Source of the DNA: Polyangiaceae bacterium | GTDB lineage: Bacteria; Myxococcota; Polyangia; Polyangiales; Polyangiaceae | Reading direction: 5' to 3' | Assembly: GCA_025936205.1 (NCBI GenBank) | Contig: JAICTU010000193.1 | Span: forward strand, 1-15,587 | Length of the DNA stretch: 15,587 bases | Part shown: positions 1 to 7,067 of the stretch, piece after piece | How positions within the stretch are numbered: position 1 is the first letter of the stretch | How the letters are laid out: the number at the start of each line of letters is the position of its first letter | The notes under the pieces: generated by a model | Told to the model about the DNA's origin: nothing | Seen by the model: only the letters and a program-made list of their open reading frames with translations | Database searches by the model: none | Translations under genes and position numbers: made by a program

Positions 1-588
1 GAGCGGCAGTGTATCGATCGCGCACTCGGCGGAGACACGGCGGCCTTCGGCGAGCTGTACGATGCCTACGCCGCGCGCGTGTACGAGCGCGTGCTCCTGC
101 CCGTCCTGGGCAATCCCGCGGCGGCGGAAGACGCGCTCGGGGAGACCTTTCGCATCGCCTTCCAGAAGCTCGCCGACTTCGAGCCCGGCAAGGTCAGCAT
201 CTATTACTGGCTGGCCCGCATCGCCAAGAACAAGGCGCTCGACATGCATCGGGCGAAGAAGGTGAGCGGCCGCGTGCTCGCCAACTTCGAGAGCTTGCTC
301 GAGCCGCTCTACACGCCCAACGCCTCTCCGGAAGAGTTGCTCGAGCGCGAAGTGTCGCGCCACGCCATCGGCGAAGCGGTGCAGGCGACGCTCGGCGAGC
401 TCAACGAACGCTACCGCCGCGCCATCGAGCTGCGCTTTCTGCAAGATCTGTCCAGGGAGACCTGCGCCGAACAGCTCGGCGTGAAGCTGGGCACGTTCGA
501 CGTCTTGCTCCTGCGCGCGCTGCGCGCGTTCCGCAAGAGCTGGGAGGAGCGCATGCAGCGGCCCTCGCGTGAGGTGGCGTTGCCATGA
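1..588 (+). CDS. ECF-like RNA polymerase sigma factor (5' partial)
   Basis: The reading frame is open from base 1, so the start codon lies outside the window; about 195 residues are visible and probably only a few N-terminal ones are missing. Residues about 15-90 read as sigma-70 region 2, with the hallmark AAAEDALGETF followed by a WLARIAKNKALDMHR stretch like the conserved WLLTIARNLALDHLR of ECF factors. Residues about 125-185 read as region 4 (LGELNERYRRAIELRFLQDL, then AEQLGVKLGTFDVLLLRALR), the -35-recognition helix-turn-helix. There is no region 1.1 or 3, as expected for an ECF factor, which would direct core polymerase to a small regulon. Its stop overlaps the next start (ATGA, 585-588), and that gene encodes a likely membrane anti-sigma factor. 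The family call is solid; the ECF subgroup cannot be assigned by eye. Confidence 0.9.
   Translation, partial: ERQCIDRALGGDTAAFGELYDAYAARVYERVLLPVLGNPAAAEDALGETFRIAFQKLADFEPGKVSIYYWLARIAKNKALDMHRAKKVSGRVLANFESLLEPLYTPNASPEELLEREVSRHAIGEAVQATLGELNERYRRAIELRFLQDLSRETCAEQLGVKLGTFDVLLLRALRAFRKSWEERMQRPSREVALP
571..577 (+). promoter_or_regulatory. Ribosome binding site for the putative anti-sigma gene
   Basis: GAGGTGG lies seven bases before the ATG at 585, inside the end of the sigma-factor gene. It supports that start and independent initiation on top of the ATGA overlap. Confidence 0.6.
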
Positions 589-1964
589 GCGGCGAACCGC
601 CGTTTGACCCCGGGCTCGAGCTCGAGGACGAGCCGAGCGACGAGGAGTTGCAGGCGGCCAACGCGCTGCGCGAAGCGCTCGACGGTCGTCGCCCGGGCAC
701 GCACCTGCCGGAACCGGCGCTGGAGACAGCGGCGCTGCTGCGCTTCAGCACCGACCGCGGGCGCCTCTCGCCCGAGCGCAGCGCGACCGTGCGCTCGGAA
801 CTGCTCGCTTCGCTCGCGCCGGTATCGGGGCGCGCGCGCAAACGCCGCGGCTGGCGCTACTGGCTGGGCATCAGCCTGACGTTCGCCGGCGGCGCGACGG
901 CGGTGGTCGTGATCGGAGTGATCGGGGCTCGGCAACTGAGCACGCCTGCGGCACGCGAGGAAGCCAGCTTCTCGGACACACGCTCCGCCGCGGCGAGCTC
1001 TGCGGCAGCGGCACCGGAGGCGCCCGGAGCGCCCGCCGATCCCCTGGCGGCAGCGGCGCCGCCGCCTCCAGCGGAGGAGCCCGCGGCGGAGGCAGAGCGC
1101 TTTGCCGCGAGCGAGGGCGCGCCTGCTGGCGCGGATGGGGCGCGCGGGTCGGGCGCGCTCGCGCGCCCAACCCGCGCCAGGAGTGAAGCACTGCGGCTCG
1201 ACCGTCATGACGAGCAGCGGGACGACGAGGGCAAAGCTTCGCTTCGCCGCATGGCGAGCGCCAGCGCTGCGGACAAAGAGGCTGCAGCGGGCGGCGGGCT
1301 CGCGGGCAACGTCGCCTCCCGCTCCTCGACGGCCGGCGGCGGCATCGGCAGAGCGGGCGGTACTCCCGCAGCCGGTACTCCCGCAGCCAGTACTCCCGCA
1401 GCCAGTGCTCCCGCAGCTCCAGCGGCCACTGCGAGATCTTCGCCGCGGCTCGCGCAACCGGTGGCGAAGGCCGACGAGAGCGCCGCCGAGGCAAAGAAGA
1501 GCGCGCCGGTGCCGCCCACCGAACAGGTGGAGCGCGAGAGCCGCAAGTATCGCGCACAGGTACTGGCGGAGCTCCACGACCCGCGCGTCGACGGCGCGTA
1601 TGCGGAGCTCGACCGGGCGCAGTCGAAGCCGGAGCTGGAGCGAGCGCAGGCGCGCCTGCGCTCGCTGGAGTCGGGCTTCGGCGGCGCGGACGCGCCGCCG
1701 AACGCCCACCGCATCCGCCCGGATCTGTACTGCCGCCTGGCGGAGGTCGCGCTGCGCCTGGGCCAGCCGAAGACCGCGCTCGACTGGGTGCAGCGCGGGC
1801 TCGAGCTGGGCGTGGCGCCGAGCCCCTTCGTGGCGCGGCTGTATCTGTTGCAGGGCCAAGCCCGAAGCGCGCTGGGCGATCGCGACGGGGCGGCCAAGAG
1901 CTACATGAAAGCCATCGAGATCAACGAACAGCTGCTCGACGAGAGCCTGGACGGCCGGCAATGA
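585..1964 (+). CDS. Single-pass membrane protein with TPR-like C-terminus, putative anti-sigma factor
   Basis: A 459-residue protein. Residues 1-91 are acidic, then charged, and would be cytoplasmic. A basic stretch (RARKRR, 83-88) precedes one hydrophobic segment at about 92-114. Residues 120-310 are a long Ala/Pro/Gly-rich low-complexity linker with a tandem repeat. Residues about 320-450 are helical and TPR-like (for example RLAEVALRLGQPKTALDWVQ and ARSALGDRDGAAKSYMKAIE). The positive-inside rule puts the N-terminus in the cytoplasm and the TPR part in the periplasm. Overlap with a sigma factor, size and topology suggest an anti-sigma factor, but no HxxxCxxC zinc-finger motif is visible and I do not recognise a named anti-sigma domain. 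The start is supported by a GAGGTGG ribosome binding site. Its stop overlaps the next gene by ATGA, so all three genes are probably co-translated. It could instead be a TPR scaffold with no anti-sigma activity. Confidence 0.8.
   Translation: MSGEPPFDPGLELEDEPSDEELQAANALREALDGRRPGTHLPEPALETAALLRFSTDRGRLSPERSATVRSELLASLAPVSGRARKRRGWRYWLGISLTFAGGATAVVVIGVIGARQLSTPAAREEASFSDTRSAAASSAAAAPEAPGAPADPLAAAAPPPPAEEPAAEAERFAASEGAPAGADGARGSGALARPTRARSEALRLDRHDEQRDDEGKASLRRMASASAADKEAAAGGGLAGNVASRSSTAGGGIGRAGGTPAAGTPAASTPAASAPAAPAATARSSPRLAQPVAKADESAAEAKKSAPVPPTEQVERESRKYRAQVLAELHDPRVDGAYAELDRAQSKPELERAQARLRSLESGFGGADAPPNAHRIRPDLYCRLAEVALRLGQPKTALDWVQRGLELGVAPSPFVARLYLLQGQARSALGDRDGAAKSYMKAIEINEQLLDESLDGRQ
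1359..1418 (+). repeat. In-frame tandem repeat, four 15-bp units
   Basis: Four consecutive units of the form GGTACTCCCGCAGCC. The first two are identical, the third differs by one base, and the fourth by a few. They encode the run GTPAAGTPAASTPAASAPAA in the periplasmic linker of the putative anti-sigma factor. Units of 15 bp keep frame, so copy-number changes would only alter linker length. Confidence 0.9.
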
Positions 1965-2518
1965 CCGTGCGCTCCCTGACGCTGACGGCAATTCTGGTGC
2001 TCTTCTCTTGCGGCAGAGAGCCCCCGCGCGAAGCCCCGCCGCGGAACGGCAAACCCGCCGCGCCCGCCACACCGGAGCCAGGGCAGCGAGAGGAACAGGA
2101 GAGCGCCGCCCCCGCGCCGCTCGAGCAAGACCGGGCCGAGCCAAAACCTGCGGCCTCCGAGTTCGCGCCCGCCCCCGCGCCTCCGCCGGCTGCTTCTCCC
2201 ACGAAGCCAGCCGCGAAGCGGCGAGCGCCTGCCAAGGGTGAGGCGCCGAGCAGCGAACAAAGCCCCGACTGGGCTGTTGGCCCCACGCCCACCGAAAGCG
2301 CTCGCACGCTACGCCGACGGCTCGATGACGCCGTGAAGCTCTCGACGCCCGACTGCCCCTCGGCGCGCGAGCGCAAGCAAGCCATCTGCGACCTCGCGCA
2401 ACAGATCTGCCAAATGGTCGACCGCGACCCCGATATCGCCTCCGTCGAAAGCTACTGCGACGACGCCAGGCAACGCTGCAGCGACGCCGAGAAGCGCACT
2501 GCCCAGCGCTGCCAGTAA
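1961..2518 (+). CDS. Lipoprotein with symmetric six-cysteine C-terminal module
   Basis: A 185-residue protein starting in an ATGA overlap with the preceding gene; no strong ribosome binding site is visible, so it probably relies on translational coupling. A short hydrophobic signal ends in the lipobox LFSC with the lipidated cysteine at residue 17 and Gly next, consistent with outer-membrane sorting. Residues 20-110 are a Pro/Ala/Glu-rich linker. Residues 112-185 are predicted helical and contain six cysteines at 132, 143, 150, 166, 173 and 184. The spacing (11, 7, 16, 7, 11) is mirror-symmetric, which fits two antiparallel helices held by nested disulfides. I do not recognise the family. As the third gene of a sigma/anti-sigma operon it is a candidate sensor or partner in the envelope; that role is inferred from position only. 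Confidence 0.85.
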   Translation: MTVRSLTLTAILVLFSCGREPPREAPPRNGKPAAPATPEPGQREEQESAAPAPLEQDRAEPKPAASEFAPAPAPPPAASPTKPAAKRRAPAKGEAPSSEQSPDWAVGPTPTESARTLRRRLDDAVKLSTPDCPSARERKQAICDLAQQICQMVDRDPDIASVESYCDDARQRCSDAEKRTAQRCQ

Positions 2519-2558
2519 ACCCCATGGCTGCAGTTCGGCCCCCCCGGCGCGCGCCGCT

Positions 2559-2623
2559 GGGCCCTCTTCCTCGAGCATTTCGAGGTTGCGATGGAAACCT
2601 CGTTTCGAAAACTCGAAGGGCCC
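2559..2623. terminator. Nested inverted repeat between convergent genes, probable bidirectional terminator
   Basis: The 139-bp gap between the converging stops at 2518 and 2658 holds an outer pair GGGCCCT (2559-2565) and AGGGCCC (2617-2623). Inside it is a seven-base hairpin, CGAGGTT (2581-2587) with AACCTCG (2596-2602), and an overlapping competing hairpin, CCTCGA (2569-2574) with TCGAGG (2580-2585). No long T-run follows on either strand, so this is not a textbook intrinsic terminator, but its position suits two-way transcription stop. Confidence 0.55.
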
Positions 2624-2657
2624 CCGGCACGCGCTGGCCCCGTGCGGCGGGCTCATT

Positions 2658-3263
2658 CTAGAGGGCGCCGGCGCCGGGCGGGGGCGAGCCCTGTCCGAAG
2701 CCCGCGCACTCGAGCAAGGTCAGCGTTTCGGGGAGGCAGGTGATCTGTTCGAGAGGGCGCCGATCGGGGCCCGGGGCTCGGCAGTCGACGGGTTGCCCGA
2801 GGCGGCATTGGTAGAGGGCGCGCTCCGCCGTGTCGCAGCCCGGTGTGAGGAAGCGGCACTCGGCTTCGCAGTCGCGGGCGGGCTGAGGGCATTCAGCGGC
2901 TTCGCGCAGGCAGCTGGCGACGCAGCTGCCGGTGGTCGGGGAAACGCAGTCGGCGAGCGCAATGCGTTCGGGCGCGCAGATCGGGAGCGGGCGGGTCTCA
3001 TCCGCGACGCAAAGGAAGTCGCTGTCGGGCGCGGCTCGGTAGCAGGCGGTGAGCTCGCGCCAGGGCGGTTCGCAGCGGGGCATGCGACGGCCAACGGCCT
3101 TCTGCTCGCAGTCCGAGACGCAGCCTTCGGGGTAGTCTTCCTCGCAGCCGGCGCGTTGGGTCGCATGGCACCAGTCGTCGCAGGCGGTGGGTGCCAGCGG
3201 ATAGTCCGGCTGGCAATGCAGCAAAGGCGCAACAAGCATCCAGCGCATTGGCATCTTACGCAT
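2658..3263 (-). CDS. Cysteine-rich duplicated lipoprotein-like protein
   Basis: Read on the minus strand, this gives 201 residues from the ATG at 3263; ATGs at 3254 and 3248 are equally possible, and no clear ribosome binding site decides. A short basic and hydrophobic N-terminus ends in LLHC (Cys17), a lipobox-like site with an unusual His before the cysteine. The remainder has 20 further cysteines in two blocks of ten: 28, 32, 40, 48, 52, 64, 74, 85, 96, 106 and 114, 118, 125, 132, 136, 143, 153, 161, 176, 186. Both blocks begin CxxxC, repeat CxxxC at cysteines 4-5, and align at CEPPWRELTAC with CDTAERALYQC and at CAPERIALADC with CLPETLTLLEC. This is an internal duplication of a disulfide-rich domain. 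I do not know the function. It diverges from the TonB-dependent receptor gene by 48 bp, so they may be co-regulated. A long extension of this frame past 3263 runs antisense over the receptor and is not coding. Confidence 0.72.
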   Translation of the reverse strand: MRKMPMRWMLVAPLLHCQPDYPLAPTACDDWCHATQRAGCEEDYPEGCVSDCEQKAVGRRMPRCEPPWRELTACYRAAPDSDFLCVADETRPLPICAPERIALADCVSPTTGSCVASCLREAAECPQPARDCEAECRFLTPGCDTAERALYQCRLGQPVDCRAPGPDRRPLEQITCLPETLTLLECAGFGQGSPPPGAGAL

Positions 3264-3311
3264 TGGCGTGCTCGTGCGTTCGAGCATAGTGTGCGGATCG
3301 CGTTCCGTCCA
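3264..3311. promoter_or_regulatory. Divergent intergenic region, presumed promoter area
   Basis: Only 48 bp separate the start of the cysteine-rich lipoprotein (-) from the receptor (+). Both promoters would have to lie here or extend into the flanking genes. I see no convincing -35/-10 boxes or operator; the assignment rests on gene orientation alone. Confidence 0.3.
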
Positions 3312-5537
3312 ATGCAGCATCGATGTCGTTGGCTTGCGGTGGCCTGCGCGATGGCGTTGGTGGCGCCGTGTGTCCGCAGCCAGCCGTTGGCGGCAATTGT
3401 ACCGCCGCATCCAGTATCGGATACGCGCGTCGCTTATCCCGACGGCGCGACTGGGGACTCGGAGGTCGTGCTGGAGCTCGTCATCCGTCGCGATGGCAGC
3501 GTGGAGCGCGCAGTTGCTCAGAGTGGCGACGCGCCGTTCGTCGAAGCCGCGGAGCGCGCTGCGCTCGACTGGCACTTTGAGCCCGCGCGCCGCGGCGATA
3601 GGCCCATCCCCGCGCGCATTCGCTTTCGCGTGCTGTTCGAGGCCGCTCTGCCGCAGGTGGACGAGAGCGCGAGCCCGCCTGCGCGGGCTCTGCCGAGTCC
3701 TGCGCCGTCCGCGTCCACAGCACCCGCGGCGCCGCTCGAAGTCACGGTCACGGCGACGAGGCCCGCCGGTTCGCGCACGGTGTCGCGCGCCTTTGCCTTG
3801 CAGCTGCCCGGGGCTTTCGGCAATCCGTTCGCCGCGCTGGAGGCAGCGCCGGGCGTCACGCCGACGCTGTCCGGTGCGCCCTATTTTTACGTGCGGGGCT
3901 CGCCCCCGGGCAATCTCGGCTACCTGCTCGACGACATGCGTCTGCCAGCGCTGTTTCACGTGCTGGCGGGTCCGTCGGTGGTGCACCCGGCGCTGGTCGA
4001 GAGCGTCGACTTCTTTCCCGGCCCCTACCCGGCTCGCTATGGCCGTTTCACGGGCGGGGTCGCAGCGGGTCAGCTGCGTCCGGCGAGCTATGAGTTGCAC
4101 GGGGAGGCGAGCGTGCGGGCGTTCGATAGCTCGGGGCTGGTCGAGCTGCCGCTGGGTGAGCGCAGCAGCGCAACGCTCGCGGGGCGGGTGTCGTATGCGA
4201 ATCCGATCGCGCATCTGTTCGCTCCGGATGTCGACGTCTCGTACTGGGACTATCAGGCTCGTTTCAGTCATCGCACGGCGAGCGGGGGCGAGTGGAGCGC
4301 CTTCGCGTTCGGCTCGCGCGATGCGCTGGATCGAGAGCGGGACAGCGGCGAGCGCGAGCTGGTGTTCGGCGCGGAGTTTCATCGGCTGCAGCTGCGCTAT
4401 CGGCAACCGATCGCAGGTGGTTCGGCGACGGTGATGGCCGTGGCCGGCTGGGATCGTTCGGCGCTCGCCGACGGGGACGCAGGGGTGCGAGACAGGCTCG
4501 GTGAGCTGCGAGCCGATCTGGAGCGCGAGCTGGGTCCGGGCTGGCGCTTGCAGGCGGGGGTCGATGCCGGGCTCGATCGCTATTCGCTGCACGTCGGCGC
4601 CGTGGAGGATCCCGATCAGCGCGCAAACATTCTGGCGCGCTATCCGACGCGCCTGGATCAGGTGGCCGGCGGTTATATCGCGGCACAGTGGCACGGTTTG
4701 CCGGAGCTGACGCTGTCCTTCGGCTCGCGCTTCGACGTGTTCCGCTCGAAGGGGGCCACTGCGCTCGCGCCCGCGGCCAGCGTGATCGCGGAGTTTCAGC
4801 TCGGTCCCCGTCTGCGGCTGATCCAAGGTCTGGGCCTCGCGCATCAGCCGCCCAGCTCCAATGTGCCGCAACCCGGATCGAATCCGACGCTCGGCGACGG
4901 CTTGCAGCACGCGCTGCAGAGCAGCGCCGGGCTCCGGCTGGAGCTGCCCGGCGATCTGCGCCTGGAGGCGACGCTGTTCCAGATGGCGCTGTTCAATCTG
5001 AGCGACAGTGTCGGCATCTCGCGCATCGACAACGGTGACCCCAGCATCGACGAGAACACGCGCTCCACCGGTTCGAGCCGCGGCCTGGAGCTGCAGCTGC
5101 AGCGCGCGCTGAGTCACGATCTGGGCGGTTACTTGAGCTATACGCTGTCGACCTCACGCCGCTTCGCCGGGCGCGCGGAGGGGCCGGCCTTGTTCGATCG
5201 CACGCACGTGCTGAGCGGCGCGCTCTCGTACCGCTGGGGACGCGGCTACTACTCGGGGCTGCGCGGCACGTTCTATACGGGTGTGCCCGCCGACGTGGCC
5301 TACCTGGCGGCGGCGAGCAATCCACCACGCAGTACGCCGTTCTACCGGCTCGACACGCGCCTGGAGAAGCGTTGGCCCTGGAACGAGCAGGGCGCGTACT
5401 GGGCGCTGGTGCTGGAGGTGCTGAACACGACGCTCAACAAGGAGGCGCTCAGCGACAGCTGCAATGCCTACGTGTGCCGCGAGGACCGCGTGGGGCCGCT
5501 GACCGTACCCAGCATCGGGCTGGAGGCGTTGTTCTGA
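3312..5537 (+). CDS. TonB-dependent outer-membrane receptor with N-terminal TonB_C-like domain
   Basis: A 741-residue protein from the ATG at 3312. Residues 1-23 form a signal peptide (basic start, hydrophobic WLAVACAMALVAP). Residues about 40-110 match the TonB C-terminal domain: a YP motif, then EVVLELVIRRDGSVERA, an AA-x-A-x-W-x-F-x-PA block, and an ARIRFRVLF strand. A Pro/Ala linker (115-140) leads to a TonB-box-like EVTVTATR (143-150), a plug domain (about 155-255; YFYVRGSPPGNLGYLLDD, then SVDFFPGPYPARYGR), and a beta-barrel (about 260-741) ending in the Phe typical of outer-membrane proteins. It would take up an unknown ligand using proton motive force passed on by TonB/ExbBD. The fused TonB_C-like domain is unusual outside myxobacteria and may be an extra interaction module. 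The open frame extends upstream to 2586, but that part is antisense to the lipoprotein gene and was excluded. It converges with the next gene across only 12 bp. Confidence 0.88.
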   Translation: MQHRCRWLAVACAMALVAPCVRSQPLAAIVPPHPVSDTRVAYPDGATGDSEVVLELVIRRDGSVERAVAQSGDAPFVEAAERAALDWHFEPARRGDRPIPARIRFRVLFEAALPQVDESASPPARALPSPAPSASTAPAAPLEVTVTATRPAGSRTVSRAFALQLPGAFGNPFAALEAAPGVTPTLSGAPYFYVRGSPPGNLGYLLDDMRLPALFHVLAGPSVVHPALVESVDFFPGPYPARYGRFTGGVAAGQLRPASYELHGEASVRAFDSSGLVELPLGERSSATLAGRVSYANPIAHLFAPDVDVSYWDYQARFSHRTASGGEWSAFAFGSRDALDRERDSGERELVFGAEFHRLQLRYRQPIAGGSATVMAVAGWDRSALADGDAGVRDRLGELRADLERELGPGWRLQAGVDAGLDRYSLHVGAVEDPDQRANILARYPTRLDQVAGGYIAAQWHGLPELTLSFGSRFDVFRSKGATALAPAASVIAEFQLGPRLRLIQGLGLAHQPPSSNVPQPGSNPTLGDGLQHALQSSAGLRLELPGDLRLEATLFQMALFNLSDSVGISRIDNGDPSIDENTRSTGSSRGLELQLQRALSHDLGGYLSYTLSTSRRFAGRAEGPALFDRTHVLSGALSYRWGRGYYSGLRGTFYTGVPADVAYLAAASNPPRSTPFYRLDTRLEKRWPWNEQGAYWALVLEVLNTTLNKEALSDSCNAYVCREDRVGPLTVPSIGLEALF

Positions 5538-5549
5538 CGCTCGCGATCC

Positions 5550-6965
5550 TCAGAACACGAAGGCCTCCAAGCCCGTGCGCAGGTTGAGGCTTTGTTCCAG
5601 AAACACGTTGCCTGCCACCCAGCCCACGCTCTTGGCCTGCCCCTCCGCGTAGAATTCGAACTGACTGAAAAGAGGTACGTTGAGGCGCACCTCCAGCGCA
5701 CCTCCCGGTGCCGCCGAGCCAGCGAAGAAGCGCTGATCCCTGGGCTGGAGCCAGAGGCGGACACGCGGGCTCAGCGTGGCGTCCGCCCAGTGCAGCGGGT
5801 ACCGCAGGAGCTCGACGCTGAGCCCCGGCAACACGAGCGAGTCGCTGACATACGCTCGCAGCTCCGTGAAGGCATTGTACGGCCCGGCCTTGCCGAACAA
5901 GTGGAGCGCCAGGGAGTAACCGAAGGGCGCCATCACGTGCTGGAGACTGGCGTTGACGCTCACCGGCAGGCCATCCACGTTGCCCAGATCGAAGGTGTAG
6001 AAGCCGATCAGCTGCGGGTTCGCGAGATTCAGCCAGGAGAGCCGGGCCTGCGTCTGCAGGTAGCGGCGCTCGCGAGGAGTGAAGTCGGACTCCGATCGAT
6101 AGCGGTCGATGCCCACTCCGGAGGGATGAATGCCGCGCTCCTCGTACGGTTCGTCGGGGCGAAATAGATCGTAAACCCAGCCGTCGGGGTCGAGACCGGT
6201 GAAATCGCGGATCCCGACGCTGGTGCCTTCCTTTTCGTTCTCCTTCTCGGTGGTGCCGTCCGAGTCGAACGCGGCCTGGTTCATGTACAGGATGGCGTTG
6301 AGAACCGTGAGCCACTCGGTGAATGTGGTCGCCGGCCTCGTGCCGAAAAAGAAGCGGTCTTTGTCGAACGCGACCCCGAGCGAATAGTCGCCCTCGATCC
6401 CCGCGGCGGACATCCGCACTTGATCGGCGGGGTGATCGCGCTTGAGCCGGATCAGGTCGTCGTCCTTGACGCGGCTGACGTTGATCAGGTCGTCAAAGAG
6501 CTTCAGGTCGTAGATGCCATTGTAGCTGCCGATGCCGTAGTGGCTCATCACCGAGCGGTGCCACTCTTCGTGCATCCAGCCCTCCCCCGCAGGCAGAAAC
6601 GAGACCAGGACGTCTGCGCCGGCGATCAAGAGACCGTCGGTGAAGTAGACGAGCCCCTTGGGCACGAAGCGCGGGTACGGAATCGACAGGATGCCTGCGT
6701 GCACCAGGTAGTAGGAGTCCTTGGCGATCGCGAGCGACTGCTGCATGCTGGGCCAGAAGCCGAGCTCCAGGTTCTCGCGCACGTCCACGGCCGGTACGTC
6801 GAGGCGCAGCCGATGGATGCGGGGGGCGTAGGTGGAGCGCTCTGGCTGCACTGTGGCCGCCGGCTGCACTGTGGCCGCCGGCTGCACTGTGGCCGCCGGC
6901 TGCGCCTGCACGGTCGTGACGGTGGTCAGGGAGAGCCCGAGCAGGATCAGCAAGAAGGAGCGCAC
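5550..6965 (-). CDS. Outer-membrane-type protein of unknown function with HExxH motif
   Basis: A 471-residue minus-strand protein starting with GTG at 6965; the codon four positions upstream is TAA, so this is the only start that keeps the signal peptide. Residues 1-22 are a signal peptide ([13 protein letters not shown]... ending AQA-like). Three PAATVQ repeats follow. Residues 104-127 are hydrophobic. Next comes [11 protein letters not shown], with HEEWH (132-136) fitting the HExxH zinc-protease motif, and an AGIEG sequence (Glu191) 55 residues later that could be a third ligand. The C-terminal half (about 300-471) has alternating amphipathic strands and ends in Phe, like an outer-membrane beta-barrel. 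The window shows no partner gene that explains it. A metallopeptidase activity is a guess from the motif; the conserved block could equally be structural. The gene starts 102 bp downstream of the MOSC gene on the same strand. Confidence 0.82.
   Translation of the reverse strand: MRSFLLILLGLSLTTVTTVQAQPAATVQPAATVQPAATVQPERSTYAPRIHRLRLDVPAVDVRENLELGFWPSMQQSLAIAKDSYYLVHAGILSIPYPRFVPKGLVYFTDGLLIAGADVLVSFLPAGEGWMHEEWHRSVMSHYGIGSYNGIYDLKLFDDLINVSRVKDDDLIRLKRDHPADQVRMSAAGIEGDYSLGVAFDKDRFFFGTRPATTFTEWLTVLNAILYMNQAAFDSDGTTEKENEKEGTSVGIRDFTGLDPDGWVYDLFRPDEPYEERGIHPSGVGIDRYRSESDFTPRERRYLQTQARLSWLNLANPQLIGFYTFDLGNVDGLPVSVNASLQHVMAPFGYSLALHLFGKAGPYNAFTELRAYVSDSLVLPGLSVELLRYPLHWADATLSPRVRLWLQPRDQRFFAGSAAPGGALEVRLNVPLFSQFEFYAEGQAKSVGWVAGNVFLEQSLNLRTGLEAFVF
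6844..6897 (-). repeat. In-frame tandem repeat, three identical 18-bp units
   Basis: Three perfect copies of an 18-bp unit (plus strand GGCTGCACTGTGGCCGCC) encode three PAATVQ hexapeptides immediately after the signal peptide of the HExxH outer-membrane protein. Perfect identity suggests a recent slippage or duplication. Confidence 0.92.
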
Positions 6966-6971
6966 GATCCG

Positions 6972-6988
6972 GCACTCTTAGCGAGTGC
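6972..6988 (-). promoter_or_regulatory. Small hairpin overlapping the translation start region
   Basis: GCACTC (6972-6977) and GAGTGC (6983-6988) form a six-base inverted repeat with a five-base loop. On the minus strand the downstream arm and loop contain AAGAG, the only Shine-Dalgarno-like sequence before the GTG at 6965, about nine bases away. It could be an operator or could mask the ribosome binding site; chance is not excluded. Confidence 0.3.
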
Positions 6989-7067
6989 ATGCGCCGAAGG
7001 CTACCCGTCTTGCGCGCGGGGTCGGCGGCTGATCCATCCCGCTCGCGCCGGTTCAGCTCCGTGTCCG

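Noticed and set aside
411..2630. Very long minus-strand open frame opposite the sigma-factor operon
   Set aside because: It is Arg/Ala-rich with no domain, signal or motif, and runs antisense to three genes with clear content. Long stop-free antisense frames are expected at this G+C.
2586..3311. N-terminal extension of the TonB receptor frame
   Set aside because: It lies antisense to the cysteine-rich lipoprotein and has no domain; the signal peptide begins at the ATG at 3312.
3264..5117. N-terminal extension of the cysteine-rich lipoprotein frame across the receptor gene
   Set aside because: The extension is low-complexity antisense sequence; the signal-like segment and cysteines begin only at 3263.
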